64,000 bases of DNA from Natronogracilivirga saccharolytica (GTDB lineage Bacteria; Bacteroidota; Rhodothermia; Balneolales; Natronogracilivirgulaceae), in contig NZ_JAFIDN010000006.1 of the NCBI RefSeq assembly GCF_017921895.1, positions 124,001 to 188,000 of the forward strand. Reading direction: 5' to 3'. Positions within the stretch are counted from its first letter, which is position 1. Each line of letters starts with the position of its first letter. Both the position numbers and the translations under genes were made by a program. Shown in pieces: positions 62,070-64,000 of this stretch. Under the pieces are notes generated by a model. The model saw nothing but the letters and a program-made list of their open reading frames with translations. It made no database searches and had not been told where the DNA came from.

Positions 62070-62468
62070 ACTCTGAAAATGGGACTGTATGTAATTATGA
62101 CCGGCTTTGAAAAATTTCAGCATTCCGGCCGGACAAAAATCGGATGCCGGTAAATATTAGTTGATCTGTATTGGTCGATCATCCCGTCCGCCAGTGCAAA
62201 ACTAAGAACCACATGTTAATAAAGTATGTAGTTATATGTTTTTCCTCAAGACGCGGCCAGCCGTGCTGCGCCCAGATGGGGTGACCCAGACCCGGCATCA
62301 TGTGAAGTGAGAGATTTGATGTCAGACAGAAGCCAAGGTATATCCATACAGATTACCCTTGCTCAAACGTTTATACGTAAATTACGATATCAGGCTGCCG
62401 GACACGTATTCCATCGGCTTACCGGATGCACCGTTTTCCGTAAAACTTTTTACATGGGGGGATAAACA
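62070..62468. other. intergenic region, no gene recognised
   Basis: 399 nt between the divergent serine hydrolase and SDR genes. No small gene, RNA or clear promoter pair was found. A strong Shine-Dalgarno-like GGGGGG run lies just before the SDR start, unusual in this window. Confidence 0.5.
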
Positions 62469-63446
62469 ATGAAATCGCGTACGGTTATTATTACCGGGGC
62501 CAATTCGGGAATCGGAAAGGCCGCCGCCATCAGATTTGCATCCGAAGGACATACCGTCATTATGGCGTGCCGGGACTCTGAGCGAAGCCGGCTGGCTTTC
62601 AAAGAGGTACGGCAAACTTCCGGCAGTGAGAACGTCTTTCCCGAATTTGTGGATATGGGCTCGTTCGGGTCGATCCGGTCATTTTGTTCATCCTTCAAGA
62701 AGACGTACGGCTCCCTGGATATACTTATTCACAACGCCGCCTACGTCAGCCACGGCGCGCCCTATCAACTTTCTCAGGATGGAATAGAGATAACATTCGC
62801 CACAAACACGGCTGGCCCGTTCCTGATGACCATGATCCTCAAGGAGCTGCTGGCCGGATCCGACGACCCGCGCATTCTGCATGCCGGAAGCAATATCATC
62901 AAACATTTTTTTAATCCCAAAAAGGAGCTTGATTTTTCCGATTTGCAGGGAGAAGCGGGCAAAAACCGCAATCACAGTGTCTATATCACCTATCGTAACT
63001 CCAAGATGGCACTGCTGATGCTCACCCGCAGAATGGCCGGTGAATTCAAAGAGTCCGGAATCAAGGTGAATTACCTTCAGATCAACGGAGCAACGATGTC
63101 AAAGGAAACGCTCAACAAAATGAAACCCAATTGGAGAGCAATCGCCCGGATCCAGAACCTGTTTTTCCGTCCGCCTGAGTTCACGGCAAATTGCTATTAT
63201 GAGATCTGCACTTCCGAAGCATTCAGAAATGTAACCGGACAGGCGATCAATCACCGCCTGGAAATCATGCAACCCGCAGCGGAAAAACCGGGATTACTCA
63301 TGGATATCAGGCAGTCTTTGGGTGCAGGCTATATCCCCTTTTATGCCCGGCGGGATGAGGTGATTGCCAAAGTCTGGGACAAATGCATGGAACTGACGGA
63401 AATGGCACTTACGGAACAGGCAGAGCCGGAACCTGATGTCCCTTAA
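62469..63446 (+). CDS. short-chain dehydrogenase/reductase (SDR)
   Basis: NAD(P)-dependent oxidoreductase of 325 residues. The cofactor motif is TGANSGIGKAAA (about 9-20), then ACRDSERSR, LDILIHNAAYVSHG (NNAG-like) and the active-site YRNSK (Tyr-x-x-x-Lys, about 177-181). The pattern is close to retinol-dehydrogenase-like and WW-domain-oxidoreductase-like SDRs. A C-terminal extension (about 255-325) is longer than usual. The substrate is unknown. A G-rich ribosome-binding site precedes the ATG. Confidence 0.88.
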   Translation: MKSRTVIITGANSGIGKAAAIRFASEGHTVIMACRDSERSRLAFKEVRQTSGSENVFPEFVDMGSFGSIRSFCSSFKKTYGSLDILIHNAAYVSHGAPYQLSQDGIEITFATNTAGPFLMTMILKELLAGSDDPRILHAGSNIIKHFFNPKKELDFSDLQGEAGKNRNHSVYITYRNSKMALLMLTRRMAGEFKESGIKVNYLQINGATMSKETLNKMKPNWRAIARIQNLFFRPPEFTANCYYEICTSEAFRNVTGQAINHRLEIMQPAAEKPGLLMDIRQSLGAGYIPFYARRDEVIAKVWDKCMELTEMALTEQAEPEPDVP

Positions 63447-63497
63447 ACATTAGCTCGAATCTGAATCATTCAACTTTCATGATTAATCCCGCCATCA

Positions 63498-64000
63498 ATG
63501 TCCACGTACCCTTCTTCTCAAGAACGCCAAAGCGATGCGGCATTATCCGTAGCCGACGCCGGTTTCATCTGCACTCCTTTCGAGCTGGTGATAAACCCGA
63601 TGGAACGTCTGCTGCTCATCAACATTGAAAACGATCCGGATTCACTCTATATCGGGTTTGAGCCGCAGGTGTTTGACGATGAAATCAACGGCAGCGGTAT
63701 CCTGGTCATCGCATGGCGAACTGACGGACGGGTGGATGTGTACCATCAGCCCCAATTGCAGCCCGATCCCGCCAGATATGACATCGCCGGAAAAGGACTT
63801 GCACACATGATTGAGCATCCGCTGGAAGGGGCTTATCTGGAGGTGGATGACCGCGGCGCACAGACGTGGTTTGCTTTTGAGGATATCGACGGGCGTCCGG
63901 TTGAAGTCACTGTTTCGGAGGCTCATCCCGCCAGGCGGAAACCGTTCGGACTGCTTGCACCGATGGGTGATGCGGCAGAAAGCCCATCAGCCATGCCGCT
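63498..64000 (+). CDS. hypothetical protein, 3' end outside window
   Basis: Frame opens at ATG 63498 and runs off the window (167 codons seen). The product begins MSTYPSSQERQSDAALSV and has VADAGFICTPFELVINPMERLL, YIGFEPQVFDDEINGSGILVIAW and VDVYHQPQLQPDPARYD, an all-beta-looking pattern with repeated Asp-rich turns. I recognise no family. It starts 51 nt after the SDR gene. Confidence 0.6.
   Translation, partial: MSTYPSSQERQSDAALSVADAGFICTPFELVINPMERLLLINIENDPDSLYIGFEPQVFDDEINGSGILVIAWRTDGRVDVYHQPQLQPDPARYDIAGKGLAHMIEHPLEGAYLEVDDRGAQTWFAFEDIDGRPVEVTVSEAHPARRKPFGLLAPMGDAAESPSAMP

Overview
The window is a chromosomal stretch of a Gram-negative bacterium of the Bacteroidota/Rhodothermota/Balneolota group. 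The evidence is the type IX secretion (T9SS) parts (PorQ, PorX), two large secreted proteins ending in the NYPNPF-type T9SS sorting domain, Mla-type outer-membrane lipid transport, a FISUMP lipoprotein, and promoter-like sites of the TTTG-N19-TAnnTTTG kind. Many proteins are rich in Asp and Glu, which would suit a halophilic member of the Balneolia; that placement is inference, since no rRNA is present.

Layout. 1-5.7 kb (minus): a cut L-2-hydroxyglutarate oxidase gene, a PpiD-like chaperone, and mlaD-mlaF-mlaE. 5.8-10.4 kb (plus): porQ, aroC, a TPR protein, a LysM/RlpA-like protein and a sigma factor. 10.4-15.4 kb (minus): a histidine kinase, clpX-clpP-tig and tRNA-Leu. 15.7-20 kb: cutA, an enoyl-CoA hydratase, nrnA, thiamine pyrophosphokinase and a Na+/solute symporter, with an exact 19-bp tandem repeat between two convergent genes. 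20.1-25 kb (minus): a small unknown protein, tsaE, porX, a ComEA-like protein and prfC. 25.3-34.4 kb: a second symporter, a two-domain glycosyltransferase, SirB1, arginine deiminase, an M50 protease, a lipoprotein and smpB. RNase P RNA follows on the minus strand with a cysteine-free CdsZ-like protein and a Nif3-like protein. 36.6-44.7 kb (plus): yggS, a PspB-like small membrane protein, divIVA, a nucleoside phosphorylase, a very acidic unknown, comEC and a membrane phosphoesterase.

44.8-53.0 kb (minus) is the most unusual block. A VTC-domain protein, a DUF4956 membrane protein, a HlyD-like adaptor and a CotH-kinase protein with a T9SS tail form a tight four-gene operon. A second T9SS cargo, a zinc metallopeptidase with HEFQH, follows it. 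This looks like a surface-modification system joining a polyphosphate-polymerase-like fold, a protein-kinase fold and type IX export.

53.5-55.6 kb: a TlpA-like thioredoxin, sahH and tRNA-Arg. 55.9-60.5 kb is an AT-richer accessory segment with three toxin-antitoxin modules (YefM/YoeB, a PIN toxin with a 50-residue downstream partner, and Phd/VapC). It also holds an oxidoreductase, operator-like palindromes, a bulged 19-bp inverted repeat, a shortened FISUMP lipoprotein and a 58-residue membrane protein. The window ends with a serine hydrolase, a short-chain dehydrogenase and a cut unknown gene.
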